Below are positions 50,210 to 61,477 of a stretch of DNA of 64,000 nucleotides, piece by piece (the stretch's first letter is position 1; each line of letters begins with the position of its first letter). The position numbers and the translations under genes are program-made. Below the pieces are notes generated by a model. That model was given only the letters and a program-made list of their open reading frames with translations. It searched no databases and was not told the origin of the DNA. The stretch is from Toxonevra muliebris (lineage: Eukaryota; Arthropoda; Insecta; Diptera; Pallopteridae). Where the stretch lies: contig OY829326.1 in NCBI GenBank assembly GCA_963691655.1, forward strand, positions 72,037,235-72,101,234. Reading direction: 5' to 3'.

Positions 50210-51900
50210 TATTTATTCAATATCATTTTCAACTTATTAAATTAATAATATTACAATAAGATAAATCTTTTCCAGTACAAAAATAATTTTAATTGACTAA
50301 AACTAAATTTAGGATCTTCACAGGATATATAAAATCAACTCTCCTAAATTACAATTAAACTTTAACAGTTGCCTGAAGACTATATGAGGAAAGTGTTGCC
50401 CAGATAGTTAAAACAACCAGAAACTCTGGAAGAAAACAGAAGACGAAGAATCTCCACAAATACAGATAAGAAGAAATTGTTTCTGCCGCAAGTTTATTTG
50501 GGAACAATGATTTCGCTCATTACATTTCTCACTCCTGATACTAATATAAGCAGTACCCACAATTTTTTGTCTTTTTATTACCGGAAAAGTATGGAATTGC
50601 AGATATTAATCACTCAATGTATAAATAAAATTTATTTATGTGCATTTAAAAAATAAATCTTTAAAACTAATATTTAACTTTAACTTAAAATTGATTACAG
50701 GAAATATTAAATTTTATTTGATATCCACCTAATTCCGAAAAAGATTTATTTAAAAACAACATATTTTTTAAGTATCTTTAGATACGTTTATGAAATAAAA
50801 AAAATAATAAATTAATGTAATACCAAATAAATATATACAAACACAAATTAATATATATCTTAATACCACACCCACTTAATTACGCCATAAAGCACTTGAA
50901 ATCCACTTAAAACGATAAATTTTGGAATACTAACAACAGAAATCCTACAACTAAATTCGAAACTACCAAACGGCCATCCAAAAACAAAAAAAAAAAGAAG
51001 AGAAGAGAAAAGGGTACTTAATAAACAAATTTTCACATAAAATTACAATACCTACTTTTCGACGCCCAAAACAAATAACAACAACACAATAAGGATTCAC
51101 GACGAAAAAATCCACTTAACAAAATTTATGGCAATTTCCTGACTCTACACATTTTTTCTTTCTCCTTTTCCCCTTAAGGCCAAGAACTTTATAAATACAT
51201 ACACACATATGAGCGACGGAGAGATTAATGAGAGATAAGGATGCAAAGATAACAACCAGGGGAGCAAATAAAACGGAATTTCCAAACAAAAAAAACCACA
51301 GAAAAGGTGAAGGTGTAAGCCAAGCAAGTAATAATTATATTTTTATTGGACATTTATTGCTTTCTCAGGGGCAACCGTGTAACATTTTAATCAAGTGCGG
51401 GCGGCAACACTGGCTGCGTCGTCGTCGATTGTGGAAATAATAAATAAATTGTTGGAAAATTTTTCACATACTTCTGTACATGGTAGAAAGTTGTAGGATT
51501 TTTCGATAGAACGAAAACAAAAAGACACAAAATTTATTTATTACCCAAAATAACGCAAGCCGCGGTGGCGGCAGTGACGGCGTAGACGGCAGCTTACCAA
51601 AGTCGATCAATTGCGGGCGAGTATCTTAGGTAGTTTGGCAGATATGTGTGCATGTGCATAGGGGTCGTCTCGTATGTGCACATCTGTGTATTGGAATGTG
51701 CGTGTGCAATAAGGGAGAGGGAGGGTGCAGCAGTTGCAAATTTAAGAAAAATTATATCACAAATTCACACAATAAAAAATGATAAATTTTTGTTTTTTTT
51801 AATTCTCCGCTAAAAAAATGAGACAATGAAAGAAAATGAAATTAAAATTAATTGATTACATTTGTCAGTTTTTGGTTTTTCGGTTTTTTATTTTTAAAGA
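50210..51900. other. No gene recognised
   Basis: AT-rich, with A-rich runs. No motif in the frames seen at 51145-51440. Somewhat GC-richer DNA at 51550-51740 contains no coding frame that I can support. Confidence 0.45.
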
Positions 51901-51907
51901 ATTAGGG

Positions 51908-52320
51908 TATTACGTGTACAATTCGAATAATGTCACCACTCTGCGCAGCTTTAGACTTAACTTTAATTGGGGTATTTGCTCTTTGAGAGTCGGAAAGAAA
52001 TATGAAGGTAAAGACCAAGACGAATTTATACCAGGTGAAGTTACCAGCAACTCATTCTTCTTCTTTTTTCGTGGTCAATATCATAGGCTGTCAAAATCAT
52101 TGTTTACTTTTGATTGTTTGTTTACGTTTGCTCTCAATTTTTTCATTCTCTTCACGCCGCCATTATGGTCGCAACAACAAAAATGTGCTGTTATTATTTT
52201 GTTGCACGGCTGATTTTGACATTTTATGATATCTGACGCAACAACAAAGATGTGCTGTTTTTGCCATGGTGAAATTGTTGTAATCTTGCTATCACCTTCT
52301 ACATGATTTCACCATGGTAA
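51908..52320. repeat. Small repeats: 67 bp tandem pair and a hairpin
   Basis: CGCAACAACAAARATGTGCTG occurs at 52170 and 52237. Perfect 12 bp arms CCATGGTGAAAT (52264-52275) and ATTTCACCATGG (52306-52317) could form a hairpin. A block CAATTCGAATAATGTCAC at 51919 recurs as GAATTCGAATAATGTCAT at 52930. Confidence 0.55.
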
Positions 52321-52329
52321 AGACTTAGA

Positions 52330-52790
52330 TATTTTGTAGATCGTGGACTTAGAGAATTCTATGCTGGACCACTCTGTCTTGGAGGAGTCAGGAAACTTTG
52401 TAATGTAAAAGGCAAAGGATCCTGTGTTGGAGAAATTAAACAATTGTGTGATGAACGAGTTAGAGTTTTATGTGCTCGAGAGATTAGGAAATTTTGTAAT
52501 AAGGGAGTCAAAGAGATTTGACCTTAAGGAGTCAGAGTATTTTGTGAAATATTCAGATTAGAAGCCAGAGAGATCTGAGATGAAAAACTCAGATACTTAT
52601 GTACAGAAGAAAAAGGATACTTTGTGATTCTTTTGTTGGAGAAACCGGAATATTCTGTGATGAATGAGTCTGAGATTTCTATGCTAGAGGATTCAGTGAA
52701 GTTTGTAGTAAGGAATCAGTCCTGGAGAAGTTAGAGAATTTTTCGCCGAAGAAGTCAGAAAAATATATAAAATATTCAGTTTTCGTATTA
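52330..52790 (+). repeat. Degenerate minisatellite, GAGTCAGAGAATTTTGTGATG-type, copy A
   Basis: Imperfect units of about 25-30 bases combining GGAGTCAGG/GAGAATT with TTTGTGATG/TGCTGGA. The same unit recurs at 53755-54015 and 63195-63445. Old and eroded. Confidence 0.7.
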
Positions 52791-53039
52791 GTTCACATTG
52801 GTCAAGAACAATCACTATATTTGAATTTAGCTAAATAAATTAGATTTGTGATTCCTAGCCTTTATACCAAACGGCGCAGATCAAACATCAATGAGTTATT
52901 TACAATTTTTTGTTATAGTATTCCGTGTAGAATTCGAATAATGTCATTGCTCTGCTCAGCCATATACAGGTTAAACCCTATGTTTTTTGTAGATTGCTTA
53001 ACCACTACTTTGCTACTTTGAAACATTCAGCCTAGCAGC

Positions 53040-53727
53040 CAGGGCCGTAACCAGAAATTTTTTCGGGGGGGGAGGGGTTTTCATTCGAGGAAAATATTCA
53101 TAAATAATTTTTATCAAACTGATTTTTAAATACAATAAATTAAATCGATGATACATTTGATGGACTCTAGAAAATTAAAATTTTAGGAAAATTTTCCGAT
53201 TTTTTTTAATCTTAACCTCAAAAAAATGGCCAAAAGTGACAAAAAATTCACAGAATAATCAAATAAAATTTTTTCAAATAAATATTATACAATGTGCATT
53301 CTATTGCATTTTTTTATCGTGAGGGACATAATTTTATTAACTCATTGACTTCCCACTACTGATGATGTACCCAACTTCAAAAAAATTACCAAAAATAGTA
53401 GAGGCTCATTTTTTTCAAATGATCATCATTGGGAATTTGAGCCATTATCAATGATAAGGAACCCGGATGAGGTTGGCTTATATTCCCTAAATTCGTGAAG
53501 TCACAGCATTGAAAGAGATCTTTCTTGTCGTGGTGCTCTGAGCAATTATGCGTTAAAAATTTAATCATATTTTAAGATTGCCTTCTAAAACTGCATGGGT
53601 TTTGCTAATAAGGAGTTTTTGCGAAAGAATTTTTCACGTTGAACACGAATCTGAGGTCAAAAACTTCCCATCACGTCACGTGTTAGAGTGTTAGAACTCC
53701 CAAAACATCCCCCTAAATACGGCCTTG
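53040..53727 (+). mobile_element. hAT-type MITE, 688 bp, with 8 bp target duplication
   Basis: The left end is CAGGGCCGTAACCAG and the inverted right end CAAGGCCGTATTTAGG. Flanks CTAGCAGC (53032-53039) and CTAGAAGC (53728-53735) match at 7 of 8. G-runs sit next to the left end. Relatives are at 42553-43591 (same orientation) and 28200-29295 (inverted). No transposase. Confidence 0.85.
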
Positions 53728-53754
53728 CTAGAAGCATTTATGAATTTTAGATTT

Positions 53755-54015
53755 CGAAGTTATTTATTAAAGGGCTCAGAGAATTCCATGCTGGAAGAGT
53801 CAGGCAACTCTGTGATTGAGGAAACAGGGATATTTGTAATGTAGAAGTCCCAAACAAATAATTTTGTGCGGGAGAAGTCAGGAAACTTTGTGAAATTGAA
53901 AGCAAAGAATTCTGTTTTGGAGGAAGCAAAAAATTCGATTGTAATGAATCAGTCAGAAAGAGGAGATGGAAGACGTTGTGATGGGGAAAGCAGAGAATTT
54001 AGTGCGAAAGGGTAA
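53755..54015 (+). repeat. Degenerate minisatellite, copy B
   Basis: The same unit type as 52330-52790 (CTCAGAGAATTCCATGCTGG, AGTCAGGAAACTTTGTG, AAAGCAGAGAATTTAGTGCG). It lies just right of the hAT MITE, so copies A and B may be one array split by later insertion. Confidence 0.65.
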
Positions 54016-54543
54016 GAAATTTTTGATGTGATAGCATCTTTACTCGGCGCTGAAGGAATATGGAATAGTGAAGCGAATTGATATAAATTAAAATCAAATG
54101 TCACGTCGGTGATGGTTTGATCCGATTTGATTTCATAGCATGTGTGAGTTTTTAAGTGTGTCTTTTATTGCATTCCAATGGGACAAAATAAAAGTACTTT
54201 GGAGAGGAGTGAAATAAAAGACTTTTTTTTCACTCCATCCCAGAAGGAATGGACGCATGCATAGCTCCTATTGACTATAACTTCCAGAATACATGATTTT
54301 TAACGCGGCGATGTCCTACGAAAAGTAATGCTTCCTACTTTGCATTACCTGGGAATGCAAAAAACAGTTTTCATTACAAATTTATGCAATAACTATCGTA
54401 AATGAATACATCAATTGCAAAATCATACCATATATCATGTATCAAATCTTGAATTCCAATGGAGGAATAGTAGAAAATTTAATGGGAAATTTGTAGGTAC
54501 TTTTTTTTCTTCTGGGAAAGAATTTTTACCACCAAAATATTGC

Positions 54544-54640
54544 TTTTGGCCTGGGACCTTTAAGGACTTTTTCTTAAAGAATTTTGCATTTTTTGGCCTG
54601 GGACCTTTAAGGACTTTTTCTTTAAGAATTTTGCATTCAT
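54544..54640 (+). repeat. 47 bp tandem duplication
   Basis: TTTTGGCCTGGGACCTTTAA followed by GGACTTTTTCTTTAAGAATT occurs twice, with 47 bp between corresponding bases and almost no differences, so it is recent. Confidence 0.9.
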
Positions 54641-55778
54641 CAATATTCCCTGTAAAACAAAAGCATTGCTAAGTATTTAATTTTCCGATAATAATATAAC
54701 GTTGAAGGCGTGTTGATTGTTCAACTTTCACAAAATGAATAATATACTTAAGTTTGAAAAAGCAAAAAAGTACGCAAACGAGCGGCAACGTGTCGCCAAA
54801 AGTAAAAAATCGGTTAGAAAAAAGCGAATGTTCGAAGAAAAATTCTGTTATTGCGATATGGTTTCTCTTTACTATTTTCGATTGTATAAAAGCTAAAGCA
54901 AAGCTATGAGAGAAGAAGTCTGTGCATTCCATGTTCCCTTACAGTTCAATTTATCTTTTCTTTATGATTTTTTTTCATGACTGAATTCGTTTATGATAAA
55001 AGTCTTCAGTTTTTTATAAAGTCTTTTCTTTTGGTTGAAGACTGAATAAAAACACTGTGCTCATAATCTGCTGCTTCAATGCAACTAAGCAAGAGAACGA
55101 TAATACGAACATCAGACGTTGAGCTTCGTGATTGATGCTCGTATTATCGCATTATTGTCTCTCTGCATTCAACATCTGTGTATCAAATCAGTTAACCGGA
55201 TCTCTGCGTTCAAAATTTATTGCGTTTAGTTTCATATTGGCACAATGCATTATATATTTGCACATTTTTGAAACTCCAAATCGTGTCAAATTGACACCAA
55301 TGCGGAAATCAGGTTAATACACTTTTTCAGTTACTCTTTTTGTTTTCGTCCTATCCAGTGCTGTATATTCGTACTCCGCTCAAATCTTAATCCTCCTGTC
55401 CTCCCCAATCGGAAAAAATCCTCCTATTTCATATTCTTAAATTTTTGGGTTGTATGCAAAATAAAAGCAAATCAAACTAAATGTGTTCTGTTGGGTTATT
55501 TTAGTTTCTGTCTGTGAAATATTTGTTACAATGACTAGCTCTATTTTATTTATCGCTGGGTTAGTGTCCAAATTCAAAACTTCGTGTTCCATTTCCAGAA
55601 GTTTTTGCTTGGCTTTGTGTTAATGTCTGTTATTTTTGACAATTGAAATCAATAGCAGAAAAACCGCGTAAAAGTAAGTTTGCATATTTTATATTTAGAT
55701 ATCAATAAAGTGGTAATAAATTTATACATTTATTAGATTTCGAACTAGAGGAATTTTGGTGTGAAAATTTTCATTTAA

Positions 55779-55899
55779 CTCAGATAAGCCCAATGTACTA
55801 CACTTCAGAAAGTTGTGATTTTGATTGAATATACTGTCATTTAATTAAAATCAAACATTTCTGAAGTGTACTAAATATAGTACTTTGGGGTTATCTGGG
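55779..55899. mobile_element. TTAA-flanked hairpin MITE, 121 bp, nested in the hAT element
   Basis: TTAA at 55775-55778 and 55900-55903 flank the ends CTCAGATAAGCCCAA and, inverted, CCCAGATAACCCCAA. Pairing continues inward (GTACTACACTTCAGAAA / TTTCTGAAGTGTACTA), so almost the whole element folds into one hairpin. Confidence 0.8.
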
Positions 55900-56195
55900 T
55901 TAAAGAATGATTTAAAACAAAATGTTTTCAAAATTGACAAAATTTATTTATTTTTAAGTTTTTTTCATAGCAGCGGCAAATAGAATTTTTTCTCAATTAA
56001 CTCTAATAAAAGGCAAAAAATGAAATTGTTTGCTGGCTGCAACAATTAATGCAGTAGTGGTTGGGGTAAAGAAAAGCTTGTTCAAAATACCACAAATAAC
56101 ATTCTATATTTTATACCCGGTTTTGTGAAGAAGGAAGACAAGTTTGTTGTAATTTTTTAATCTTTATTGTTTTTTTTTATTATTTACTAATATTA

Positions 56196-56999
56196 GGGGA
56201 GAATGGTCTTAAGTTGGCACTGTGGATTAAGCCGGTACCCCGCGTTTCTTAGAGATGGCTCTCGTGTCGGTTTAACCATTTTGTCGTAGACATGGACGTA
56301 ATTTACGTTGACAATTGTCACTTTAGTTTTCGCTTGAGAACGTGAGCGCGGTATAAATTTTTCGTGTGAAGCTGCTACAGATGTGTAAATATTTGATTTT
56401 TACTTGCACGTTGCTTATCTCATGTCGGGTTTTTCGGTTTACCCAGTGAAACAGACGCCTAACAGGGACCTCACAGGGAGCTCATAAAAAATTGTTTTTA
56501 GAATAATTATATGATTTTATTAGTTATTTTGTTATGTAAAATTTGCTACAAAGCGCGATTAACGCCCTTGGCAATTTCATCGGTTTTAACAGTTTTCTAA
56601 TTTTTTTCCTTCATTTTGAGATTCATTTTTGTGACGGAGAACTGTTTCTGTTCTACAAATAATGTTTGAAAATATTCTACATGTGTTTTCATCGTAAATG
56701 TGTTAAATTTGTCAATTCCCTCCTAAAAATTATCTAGCATGTACTTTTTCTTGTATTTGGGCGAACAAAATATTATGTGCCAACTCAGGACCAGGGGGAT
56801 GCCGGCTTAGGACCATCATTTTGGAAATATCTAAAACTGACTTCTTCACTTTGCAACCACAAAAATCACTTTACACTGCTCCGAATGACATAGAATTGTA
56901 GAGAAAGGATTGTGGTACCTGACCAAAGAAATTAAAGTGCGATTAAACCCTGTTTTCGGCAAAGACTCTTACGGTGCCGACTTAGAACCACTCTCCCCC
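56196..56999. mobile_element. Element with GGGGAGARTGGT ends, 804 bp, nested in the hAT element
   Basis: The left end GGGGAGAATGGTCTTAAGTT and the inverted right end GGGGGAGAGTGGTTCTAAGT pair well, continuing GGCAC. ACTAATA occurs at 56186-56192 and 57000-57006, on or close to the borders, and may be the target duplication. Superfamily uncertain (Merlin- or Mutator-like are possibilities). No coding frame. Confidence 0.65.
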
Positions 57000-57313
57000 A
57001 CTAATAATATTTTTATTATTATTTATTAATTGTTTGTTTACAAAGAAGGAATATTGGGTTGTTATAACTTTTATAGCTTTAAGTATGACTGAATTTGTAA
57101 CAAAAAAGCTGTGAATAAAAAATTGTACTTTTTTCTAATAAAATTTCTATACATTAATGGAACTGTTAGCAAGTATCTAACTAGGTAATACTTATTTAAA
57201 AACTTTCAAGACATTTTGAAAAATTCCTCCCCTGTAAAGCAAAAACCTCCGCTTGAAGGAAAAATTCCTCTCCTTAAATTTTTCAAAACGACAGCACTGG
57301 TCCTATCGTTCTT

Positions 57314-57787
57314 TCATTGTAATTTCTTGGCGGTTACATAGCAAGCGAGTATGTTAAGAAAATATTTCTTACCAAAAATATTAAAAAGTTTGTATAAAAA
57401 TAAGTGCAGTGCGGAGCTTTTTTCTTGCAGACCTGTACTCTCTTTTACTCCATTTAACCTCCGCAGTAAAGTAAATGGACCGAGGACGCGAGGCCTGTTT
57501 CGAAGTCGATTTCGGAAACGAAAACACCCGTCGCTATTCTCGTTGTTCAATTTACAATAAAGCGAGACTTGTTTAATAAAACAACAAAAGAAATTATATA
57601 TGAAACAGCTGTTTAAACCGATTTTGCTTCATGTAATCATTCAAAGTTCGACTTTTTAAGATTACGTCTGATTAATTTCTATCACAAAAGATTATATTTT
57701 ACACGGAAATTAGGTTTTCTTACCAAGATTACTGCACTTTTCCTTCAACCGATTAATTTCGTCATTTTTGTTGCTTTGTTCTGCCAT
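57314..57787 (-). CDS. Possible two-exon small protein in the composite transposon
   Basis: Exon 1 (57724-57787) starts ATGGCAGAACAA in good context (AAAATGG) and encodes MAEQSNKNDEINRLKEKCSN, a likely short coiled coil. It ends at CTTG|GTAAGA. Exon 2 (57314-57567) follows an acceptor ATTAAACAAG in matching phase and encodes a basic peptide (CFRFRNRLRNRPRV in the middle) to a stop at 57314, about 105 residues in all. The intron is 156 bp. It lies 100 bp after the end of the transposase on the same strand and between the same inverted arms, so it could be the element's second gene. I do not recognise the protein. A second GTAAGA at 57372 inside exon 2 could alternatively be used as a donor. 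Confidence 0.35.
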
Positions 57788-57892
57788 TTTGTCTATTTAT
57801 TTGTTTTATTTACTATATATATCCGAGCTGAAAATAAATTAGTTGCTTTCGAAATGCAGTGGTGAAGAAGTGGAATTGGCACAAATGAATTT

Positions 57893-60225
57893 TCAAATGG
57901 AAGGGAGACATGAAACATTTTCAATCACGAATTTTTCTGTCTGGCTACTTAGTTTCTGAGTCTTTGTTATGCCTAATGTTTTTGATGATTGTACTGGTTC
58001 TACGCAAAAGTCATCAAACTCTAAAAATCTGTATCCAATTATAAAGTAAACCTCTACTTCTTTAGTAAACCCTACTATTTTGATTAAAATCATTGATTAA
58101 ATATAGCAGAAGTTGTCAGGCCGACGGTAACTCAAAAAAAAATAAATCAAATTAATAATTTCTATATAATTTACTGCAGTCTATTTGCATATTCGTCAAA
58201 CCGTCCGCCCCTAATTTCATGTTGTCATTGCGACTTACTAAACTTCTTTCCATACGCCTATTGTTAAGTTGTTCTTATATTTTGTTGGGCTTGCGAACAT
58301 ATTTTTTTAACATTTGTAGAAAAATTTTAAATCTATACGCAGTAAAATTATTGATATTACCGCACTGCTTCACATATTCTGGCAAATGCCATAGGTTGTG
58401 AACATTATAGGAAATTTTATTCTCTCCATAAAGAAATACGTAATTTTCTACTAATGTATTTAGTATTTCTTGTACGCATTCTAAGTTGCTCTTACTCCTT
58501 TTCGGACACGATATTAATCGGTATATTGTATGCAGCAATAAAAAGTGAATATATACATACAAGTCCTCATCAATAACATTTTTAAGCAAAACGATTCCAG
58601 TATATAGAATGAATTGCCGAAACTCTACAGCTTTCCATATGAAAAGGTCATCCATAGTACGAGGTTTTCTACAAAACTCTTTTGGAAAGAGTAGGGCTTA
58701 CAACTTAATAAATCTTTGTCTTGTGCACTTAGTGTTTTCTTAAAATGCTTATTCTTCCACATTGTCAATTAAAATTTTTTAACAGCACCCAGGTCTAGTA
58801 AGAGCATCACATCTAAAGAAAATTACGATACCATTTTAATATCAATTTCTTCTAAAATGTGGCTTTGTTCTAAGAATGGCAATTGGTGGTACTGTTGGTC
58901 TTTTCTTTTTCTAACCCTTCGGAGGGCGCCCTCTGAAAAGTTACACGAGAGAACGCGCCGCGGCAATTTGGTCGCAAGGTAAATTTCAAAGTATCGACTG
59001 CAATTTTTCTTATTTATAGCAAAACAATCATTAAAATAAAACAATTGATTGATTTCAGGTGCAATTGAACTATATTTTAAGCATTTATTTTGAAATGTTT
59101 ATTTGTCATGATTTTGACTTTGAAAAATTTTCATCAAGCTACCCTTGAATTTTTTTGTTACACGAGAAGGCGCGCCGCGGCAAATTAGCAGCAAAAGCGA
59201 GATCCTAATTTTCAAACACAAATAGCACCTAAACGATGTAACGCAGAAACCAACGGCTAACGGTAAACCACACTACATCTCAAAACTTACAAAGTCACTT
59301 GAGTGGCAGCGGTCGGCTACTATGATTGTTTTTTTAAAACACAAAATAAATAATTTTCGGCTAATTTGCCGCGGCGCGCTTTCCGAAGGGTTAAAGTCGT
59401 CAGTGGTTCTTAAATGAGCGACAATCGTAGCATATATCAGCCTGTTATTTTTCTTTGACGCACTCTGTGTGCACTTTGAGCACTCTTTACTACTTGTGTG
59501 CCCTACAGTTCCAGTAATGAAGGCCCTGGCCGGTGTATCACATACGAATGCATTTCTTTCTATTGATACCTTCTTTCCTTTTAATACGAGCCCTCCATTT
59601 TTTAAATACTTTACTTCCTTAACAAATTCTTTCGAAAATTCATTTGCTCTCTCAGGCTTTCGAGGAACTTCATAAGCGCCTGTTAAAAATGGCTTACTAT
59701 ATTGATGGTTCGCAATAGACCATAAAATTGGCTCTTTAACAATGGCAATCCATCTATCCCAATATCCGCTAACAAGCAGTTCAAATTGACCGGTAAATGT
59801 AGATCTAACTTTTCTAAACCATTCGCTAAACCAAAATGAAAATAGCTTCCTGGTGCTACCGGAATTCATGTAATCTTTTTCTGACTAAAGCCTAACAAAG
59901 TTTTACTAGACGAAGGAACGTTTGCTCCAGCTGCTTGAAATATTTTCAAAACATCGTTGCAAGATTTTCCCCTAATTTTGTGCTTTACACACCACTTCCT
60001 AATTAAATCACCAATTTTTTCTTCATCTACTTTTTTCGAAACAATATTTTCTTCCTCGTATTCCTCAGAATTATTTTCACAAGCTATTTCTATTTCATTT
60101 TTACAGGCTACTTTCCATTTGATTTTCACAGGCTTTTTGCACTTCATTTCCACAAATTTCACTTCCATTTTTCGTTTTTTCTTTTGCCAATCATTTCTTA
60201 AAGTGCCTGCTGCTAATAACCGCAA
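57893..60225 (-). pseudogene. CACTA/Transposase_21-like transposase, decayed
   Basis: The parts run from high to low coordinate. The N-terminal region is rich in charged residues, then KIRGKSCNDVLKIFQAAG (59930-59990) and, after a stop near 59866, PGSYFHFGLANGLEKLDLHL. The family's first acidic motif IDGLPLLKS is at about 59731-59757. After a frameshift come PRKPERANEFSKEF and FVCDTPARAFITG (second motif, about 59520-59550), then a zinc-ligand-like CSKCTQ. The frame is cut by a MITE (58915-59390) and resumes at RKRKDQQYHQLPFLEQSH. WKAVEFRQFILYTG (58599-58640) and YNVHNLWHLPE (58379-58411) follow, with the end at 57893. The order and motifs match the animal transposase family related to plant CACTA/Transposase_21. 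Several stops and shifts show it is inactive. Confidence 0.75.
58915..59390. mobile_element. TTAA-type MITE inserted in the transposase frame, 476 bp
   Basis: CTAA (58911-58914, one base from TTAA) and TTAA (59391-59394) flank the ends CCCTTCGGAGGGCGC and, inverted, CCCTTCGGAAAGCGC. Removing it with one TTAA copy rejoins the transposase as RTTDDF-RKRKDQQ in one frame. Inside, GCGCCGCGGCAA occurs at about 58952 and 59171 and inverted near the right end, as subterminal repeats. GC-richer than the surroundings. Confidence 0.85.
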
Positions 60226-60528
60226 TCTTTTTACTTATTTTTACTATTAATTTATATTTTTGTACATATTTTTATTAATTTCATTGATTATTGAAAAATG
60301 TTAAATTAAAACATTTTTAAGTCACTTGCGCACAATATAGCACAAAAAAATTAGCACAAAGAGTAACAGAAGAAATGTCATTAACTTGATTTCTGCATCG
60401 GTGTCAAATTGGAGTATCAAAAATCTACAAATATATAATGTACTGTGACAACATGAAACATAACGCAATAAAATGTTAATGCAGAAATAGGGTTAATCAT
60501 TTGACAATGCAAAAAAATACCGATAATA

Positions 60529-61477
60529 TGAACAGGGTTGCCGTTTTGCTTATTTGTTAGCAAATTTGCATACCTTTTTTTACGGTTGTGCACACGTGTA
60601 CTTTTTTCTCATCTTGTTTATTTTTTTAAAAAATATAATTTGAACTAAAATTTACAAGAACATTTTGATATATTGGCATAATTTTTTTATTACTTTATTT
60701 TATTTAGATTTTTTCATTCGATTACACTGCTTACACAATTTTTCGCCATCACATCTAGTTCTCCCACAATGTGGACCTGAAGTCGTAAAAATTGGGGTCT
60801 TCAGGCGCTATTAAGAAATTTTTTTATTTCAGCAGATACGAATGTGATGTCAGCAGCAAAGTTGATAAGCACAAAGAGTACGCAGTCGTGATCATCGACC
60901 CTTAATTACTATAAACCCGTTGGAAAACCTCGTACACAAAATTTTGGTGCACTGTGTTATCATCTCTGAGTCCCCCGATTTTTTCGATGGAACTTTTGAA
61001 ATTATAATTTAATTCCTTTTTTTTTTTTTTTTTTTTTTTTGTATAGAAAAATATATTTTTCCAGCTATTTTTATGGCATTGAAGTCAATATAACGGTTTT
61101 TAAGGTCGACGAATCCAAATATGGCATTGTTTGCTTTTACAATTGATTCCAGAGGGCGCCACCATACAAAATTTTCTTAAAACTCATTGTTTTTGTAGGT
61201 TTTCTTCTATAAAATGTTGCAAAATGTTATTTAAAAATCGGGAGACTCAAGTTGATTTTTTTTCTCATATATTCTTCGGCTAAGTTGATCAGCATCAAAT
61301 ATATCATCTTTCTAGGGGGTTGTCGATGTCTCGAAAAAATTCGATCACCCCTTATATATATAAGCATTCCTTGCCTTATTACTACTATATATGTTTGTTT
61401 ACTTTTTTTATTCAAATTGTTGACTTTTTTAGATCAATTTGATAACAAAATTTTTTAGGCCGTGGCAACTCTGTTCA
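60529..61477. mobile_element. TA-flanked element in the right arm of the composite transposon, 949 bp
   Basis: TA at 60527-60528 and 61478-61479 flank the ends TGAACAGGGTTGCC and, inverted, TGAACAGAGTTGCC. Comparison with the left arm (GATAATACGAGCATCA) shows the extra sequence begins at this point. It contains a T tract (61017-61040) and the dispersed repeat at 60740-60910. No transposase frame. Confidence 0.7.
60740..60910 (-). repeat. Dispersed repeat shared with 43940-44130
   Basis: On the minus strand, CTCTTTGTGCTTATCAAC, TTCGTATCTGCTGAAATAAA and TTGTGGGAGAACTAGATGTG match 43970-44100. It lies within the TA-flanked element. Confidence 0.7.

Larger units (their letters stand above)
55356..57299. 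mobile_element. hAT element, 1.94 kb, with perfect 8 bp target duplication
   Basis: The left end CAGTGCTGTATATTCG and the inverted right end CAGTGCTGTCGTTTTG are flanked by identical GTCCTATC at 55348-55355 and 57300-57307. CAGNG ends plus an 8 bp duplication are hAT hallmarks. Subterminal TCCTCC/GGAGG blocks occur at both ends. No transposase is visible; two other elements sit inside. Confidence 0.9.

Noticed and set aside
57220..57372. A third exon for the minus-strand small gene after the GTAAGA at 57372
   Set aside because: The candidate acceptor lies inside the later hAT insertion (55356-57299), so it cannot have been part of the original gene.
57351..57560. 69-codon plus-strand frame starting MLRKYFLPKI
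   Set aside because: It lies opposite a minus-strand exon with matching splice phase; no independent support for the plus-strand frame, although a small protein cannot be excluded.
55192..60496. TTAA-bounded segments at 55192-55317 and 60381-60496 as two separate MITEs
   Set aside because: They occupy equivalent positions in the two inverted arms of the composite transposon and similarity continues outside them, so they are parts of the arms.
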